Shown piece by piece: positions 6,697 to 10,217 of a stretch of 10,217 bases of DNA. The position numbers and the translations under genes were made by a program. The DNA is from Anaerolineae bacterium (lineage in GTDB: Bacteria > Chloroflexota > Anaerolineae > JAFGEY01): NCBI GenBank assembly GCA_016931365.1, contig JAFGEY010000294.1, positions 1 through 10,217 of the forward strand, in the 5' to 3' direction. How positions within the stretch are numbered: position 1 is the first letter of the stretch; each line of letters begins with the position of its first letter. The notes below the pieces were generated by a model. That model was not told the origin of the DNA and searched no databases. It worked only from the letters and a program-made list of their open reading frames with translations.

Positions 6697-6853
6697 AGGA
6701 GGTTGCGTTATGAAAAAGCCAACCGAACCACCCGCCGCACGCTCGAGACGGCTGGCCTTGTGCCAGAGGAAACACCTTCTCCGCCGGCAGAAACAGCTCG
6801 TGAGTCTGGCTGCCCCTTTCCGATTGTTGGCACTGGTTCCTCGCCGCAGATAA
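6697..6853 (+). CDS. Strong ribosome site and 47-codon basic ORF before the sensor
   Basis: A perfect AGGAGG (6697-6702) lies seven bases before ATG 6710. The frame it opens yields a 47-residue, Arg-rich peptide (MKKPTEPPAARSRR...) ending at TAA 6851-6853, two bases before GTG 6856 of the sensor frame. I know no family for the peptide. Two readings are possible. It may be a true upstream ORF whose termination hands ribosomes to GTG 6856. Alternatively, ATG 6710 is the original sensor start and the frame was lost or is shifted at the five-A run (6713-6717), because a -1 step there gives MKKANRTTRR and joins the sensor frame, which is open from 6667. The coordinates include the ribosome site; the ORF itself is 6710-6853. 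Confidence 0.4.
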
Positions 6854-6855
6854 AA

Positions 6856-9800
6856 GTGAACCGTTTGCTGTTTGATAACCATCCCGTTCCTATGTGGATA
6901 TACGATCTCGAGACACTGGCTTTTCTGGCAGTGAACGAAGCGGCACAGGAAAATTATGGCTACTCGCGGGATGACTTGCTCAAAATGACGCTCAAGGACA
7001 TTTGTCCGCGGGTGCATATTCCCTGCCGGCACGAGAATATAAAGTGCAAGTGCCTACCCCCGCAGCATTCGGACTTGTGGCGTCATCGCTTAAAAGATGG
7101 GACGATGATTGATGTAGAGATCACCTCCCATGCTATTGAGTATGAAGGATACCAGGCCGCACTGATGATGGCGCAAGATGTGACCGAGCGCACACGAGTC
7201 CAGAACATTCTGCAGGCACGCCTCCGGCTGCTGGAATTTGCCAACTCGCATTCGACGGATGAATTGCTGACGGCAACGGTGGACGAGATCGAGGCGTTGA
7301 CCGGGAGTCAGGTTGGTTTCTATCATTTTCTCGAAGCGGATCAAAAAACACTCTCATTGCAGAGCTGGTCGACGAACACCCTGAATAATATGTGCATAGC
7401 GGAGGGAAAAGGCAGCCATTACGACATTGCCCAGGCAGGGGTATGGGTAGACTGCATCCATAAACGCCGCCCTGTGATTCACAACGATTATGCTTCTTTG
7501 CCTCACCGCAAAGGGATGCCCGAGGGTCATGCGCCGGTCGTCAGGGAAGCGGTCGTCCCGATCTTCAGAGGCGACCTGATCAGGGCGATCATCGGCGTTG
7601 GCAACAAGGCTACTGATTATAGTGAGAACGATGTCGAGATCGTATCCCAATTGGGTGACCTTTCCTGGGATATTGTTGAACGTAAGCAGGCGGAAGAGGC
7701 GCTGCACCGACTGAATCGAGAATTGCACGCCATCAGCAATTGTAATCAGGCTCTGCTGCGAGCGGTTGACGAGCAGATCTTGCTCAATGATATTTGCCGC
7801 ATTGTTTGCGACGAGGCCGGCTATCGCATGGCCTGGGTGGGCTATGCCGAAAACGATGAGGCCAGGACCATACGCCCTGTCGCCTGGGCCGGGATCGAGA
7901 ATGGATATCTCGAACAGGTCAAGCTCACCTGGTCTGACACGGAACGGGGGCGCGGCCCTGCCGGAACAGCCATCCGGAGTGGCGAAATAACCTATGCCCA
8001 GGATTTCACGACCGACCCTCGCATGGCCCCGTGGCGTGAAAGCGCCTTGCAACGTGGCTATCGATCCAGCATCACGTTGCCCCTCAAGGATGAAAATGCC
8101 CAGGTCTTTGGTGTTCTCATACTCTATTCTGCGGAGGTCAATGCCTTTACATCCGACGAAATCCAGCTTTTGGAAGAATTGGCCGGCGACCTGGCCTTCG
8201 GCATCAACACGCTGCGCACGCGAGCTGAACGCAAGCGGGCGGAAGAGGCGCTCATAGAAACGCATTCACTTTTGAAACAGTCAGCGAGATTTACCGAGGC
8301 GCTGCTTTCGGCAATACCCACGCCTGTGTTCTACAAAGACAGGGAAGGCCGGTACCTGGGTTGCAACCGCGCCTTCTCCGAGATAATGGGCGTTACTTCG
8401 GAAGAAATGAAGGGGAAGACTGTTTTCGAACTCTGGCCCAGTGAACATGCGAGAACCTACCACGACAAAGACCTGGAGTTAATGAGCAACCCTGCCCGCC
8501 AAATTTATGAATTCACGGTGCGAGACCAATACGGCGTCGACCGCCCGGTCATTTATGCCAAGGATGTCTTTCGCGATAAAAACGATCGGGTAGCGGGCAC
8601 CGTCGGCGCCTTTCTGGATATCGCCGAACGCAAGCGAGCAGAGGAGGCGCTGCGGGAAAGCGAGAGACGCTATCGAACGCTGTTCGAGGACTCGCCCATT
8701 TCTCTGTGGGAGGAAGATTTCTCCCAGGTCAAAGCATACCTGGACGACCTGCGTGCCTCAGGCATCGCCGACCTGAGAACCTATTTTGAGAATTACCCAG
8801 AGGCCGTGCGATACTGTGCCAGTTTGATCAGGGTGCTAGACGTCAACAAAGCCACGCTGGCATTGGTGGGAGTCCATACCAAGGATGAACTGCTCGCCCC
8901 GCTTTCACCGGTTCTTGCCGAAGAATCGTTGCCGGTTTTTCGGGAAGAGCTGATCGTTCTGGCTGGGAAGGGGCAACGGTTTGAGAGCGAGATGATCCAC
9001 CGGACGATTGCCGGCGAGATACGATTTGTCGTTCTACAAATCAACGCGGCTCTGGGCTATGAAAATTCTTTGAGCAAAGTGTTGGTATCTATTTCCGATG
9101 TCACCGAGCGCAAACGGGCAGAAGAAGAACTTGAACGAAATCGTGAGGCTGCATTACAATTCTCCGCACAATTGGCTGCATTACAGGAAATAACAAATCA
9201 ACTTTCTAAGGTCGAATCCCATGATGAACTCAGCCGGCGCGCAGTAGAATTGGGACGTTCACGTTTAGGGTTCGACCGTATCGGTATCTGGTTCGTTGGT
9301 GAGCGTCTGGGTCTTGCAAAAGGTTCTTTTGGGACAGATGAACGTGGAGAGCTTCGAGATGAACGGGGGAGAGAAGTCGAATTCGGTCCTGACGATCCTG
9401 ATTGGCAACTGCTCTATCGCAAAGAGTCGACCGTAATGGTGCAGAATAACCTCCTGTACGATCATTTTCGCCGGCAAGTGGGGGAGGGATCCCGCGCGGT
9501 TGCCACGCTATGGGACGGTAATGAGACGATCGGTCTTATCAGCGTTGATAATCTTCTTCACCACCAGCCGATCACGGAGCAACAGCTTGAGCTTATCAGG
9601 CTCTACGCGACAACATTAGGCCATCTCTTCAAGCGCAAGCGGATCGAGGAAGCTCTGCGGGAAAAGACGGAGGAACTGGATCGCTACTTTACCAATGCCC
9701 TGGATTTGTTGTGTATCGCCGACACAGACGGATACTTCCGTCGGTTGAATCCAGAATGGGAGTCGACGCTCGGTTTTCCTATTTCAGAACTCGAAGGCCG

Positions 9801-10217
9801 GCGTTTTCTGGACTTTGTCCATCCAGATGATCTGGAAGCAACCTTGCAGGCGGTTTCCCAGCTTGCCGAGCAAAAAGAGGTGCTGAATTTTGCCAACCGC
9901 TACCGCTGCAAAGACGGTGCGTATCGCTGGATTGAGTGGCGCTCATTTCCTGTGGAGACAAATATTTATGCGGTTGCTCGCGACATCACCGAGCGCAAAA
10001 AGGCAGAAATGCAGATCCTGGCCAGCGAACAACTCTTCCGCGCCCTCGTGGAGAACTCGCCCGACTTTATCGCCCGTTACGACCGGGAATTTAGTCGCGT
10101 CTATGTCAACCCGGCCATTCAGAAACTGTTCGGAAGACCGGTGGAAGATGTGCTCAACCAGACGCCGGCTGACCAATCACCGGTTTACGCCCCCGATGTC
10201 TACATTGATCAGTTGCG
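6856..10217 (+). CDS. Multi-domain PAS/GAF sensor protein, 3' end outside the window
   Basis: At least 1,120 residues of sensory modules without a stop; such proteins usually end in a histidine kinase or GGDEF domain, not visible here. Numbered from GTG 6856, the order is PAS (~3-112), GAF (~116-275; VWVDCI, RRPVIHNDYASLPHRKG), GAF (~296-455; GYRMAWVGYA, GPAGTAIRSG), PAS (~476-593), PAS (~605-752; SLWEEDFSQVKAY variant), GAF (~768-925), PAS (~940-1050) and a partial PAS (~1059 on). Linkers such as DVTERKRAEEEL, IAERKRAEEAL and DITERKKAE are typical coiled signalling helices. No membrane segment is visible, so it is probably cytoplasmic. The start is uncertain: GTG 6856 has no Shine-Dalgarno but follows the stop of the 47-codon ORF by two bases; ATG 6892 would cut into the first PAS; ATG 6710 needs a frameshift. 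The first PAS carries an unusual Cys cluster (50, 57, 64, 66). Confidence 0.93.
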   Translation, partial: MNRLLFDNHPVPMWIYDLETLAFLAVNEAAQENYGYSRDDLLKMTLKDICPRVHIPCRHENIKCKCLPPQHSDLWRHRLKDGTMIDVEITSHAIEYEGYQAALMMAQDVTERTRVQNILQARLRLLEFANSHSTDELLTATVDEIEALTGSQVGFYHFLEADQKTLSLQSWSTNTLNNMCIAEGKGSHYDIAQAGVWVDCIHKRRPVIHNDYASLPHRKGMPEGHAPVVREAVVPIFRGDLIRAIIGVGNKATDYSENDVEIVSQLGDLSWDIVERKQAEEALHRLNRELHAISNCNQALLRAVDEQILLNDICRIVCDEAGYRMAWVGYAENDEARTIRPVAWAGIENGYLEQVKLTWSDTERGRGPAGTAIRSGEITYAQDFTTDPRMAPWRESALQRGYRSSITLPLKDENAQVFGVLILYSAEVNAFTSDEIQLLEELAGDLAFGINTLRTRAERKRAEEALIETHSLLKQSARFTEALLSAIPTPVFYKDREGRYLGCNRAFSEIMGVTSEEMKGKTVFELWPSEHARTYHDKDLELMSNPARQIYEFTVRDQYGVDRPVIYAKDVFRDKNDRVAGTVGAFLDIAERKRAEEALRESERRYRTLFEDSPISLWEEDFSQVKAYLDDLRASGIADLRTYFENYPEAVRYCASLIRVLDVNKATLALVGVHTKDELLAPLSPVLAEESLPVFREELIVLAGKGQRFESEMIHRTIAGEIRFVVLQINAALGYENSLSKVLVSISDVTERKRAEEELERNREAALQFSAQLAALQEITNQLSKVESHDELSRRAVELGRSRLGFDRIGIWFVGERLGLAKGSFGTDERGELRDERGREVEFGPDDPDWQLLYRKESTVMVQNNLLYDHFRRQVGEGSRAVATLWDGNETIGLISVDNLLHHQPITEQQLELIRLYATTLGHLFKRKRIEEALREKTEELDRYFTNALDLLCIADTDGYFRRLNPEWESTLGFPISELEGRRFLDFVHPDDLEATLQAVSQLAEQKEVLNFANRYRCKDGAYRWIEWRSFPVETNIYAVARDITERKKAEMQILASEQLFRALVENSPDFIARYDREFSRVYVNPAIQKLFGRPVEDVLNQTPADQSPVYAPDVYIDQL

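Noticed and set aside
6401..6709. 150-codon plus-strand ORF from 6401 as a single gene
   Set aside because: Its first part is an out-of-frame reading of the miaA fragment and has no motif of its own. Only the part from ATG 6710 has a proper ribosome site.
7354..8265. 303-codon minus-strand ORF opposite the sensor gene
   Set aside because: The plus-strand frame carries clear GAF and PAS domains throughout. The antisense peptide has no recognisable motif and no ribosome site.

Overview
The window looks like a stretch of a fairly GC-rich bacterial chromosome, most likely a Chloroflexota (Anaerolineae-like) genome. This rests on the gene mix (DUF1028 protein, glycogen branching enzyme, Pro/Thr-linked DUF11 surface protein, very long PAS/GAF sensor) and on abundant small palindromes between genes. 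It is a judgement from sequence style, not a database result. All recognisable genes are on the + strand.

Bases 1-4278 form a compact, probably co-transcribed block: a small uncharacterised ORF, a two-helix membrane protein of unknown function coupled to it, a DUF1028 protein with a TPR-like tail, and a complete 1,4-alpha-glucan branching enzyme (glgB) with every catalytic motif. The two larger gaps in the block carry hairpin-forming palindromes, and a further interspersed-repeat unit lies in frame inside the DUF1028 gene.

Bases 4280-5190 are a self-contained transcription unit. It has an 18-bp dyad, a near-consensus sigma-70 promoter (TTTACA-N17-TATAAT), a 20-codon leader ORF, a DUF11-type surface protein with an LPSTG sorting-like C terminus, and a strong intrinsic terminator.

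Bases 5191-10217 look more accessory. A non-coding stretch holds a broken ORF, followed by an alpha/beta hydrolase with an intact Ser-Asp-His triad. Next come a 45-codon fossil of the tRNA-modification gene miaA and an unassigned stretch. A very long PAS/GAF signalling protein then runs off the right edge, so its output domain is not visible. Its 5' end is odd: the only good Shine-Dalgarno/ATG leads into the wrong frame, giving a 47-codon ORF that stops 2 nt before an in-frame GTG. Its first PAS domain carries an unusual cysteine cluster.

No tRNA, rRNA, CRISPR array, transposase or integrase was seen. I found no clear new multi-gene system. The best leads are the sensor's start and cysteine cluster, the leader-ORF/LPSTG unit, and the repeat inserted into DUF1028.
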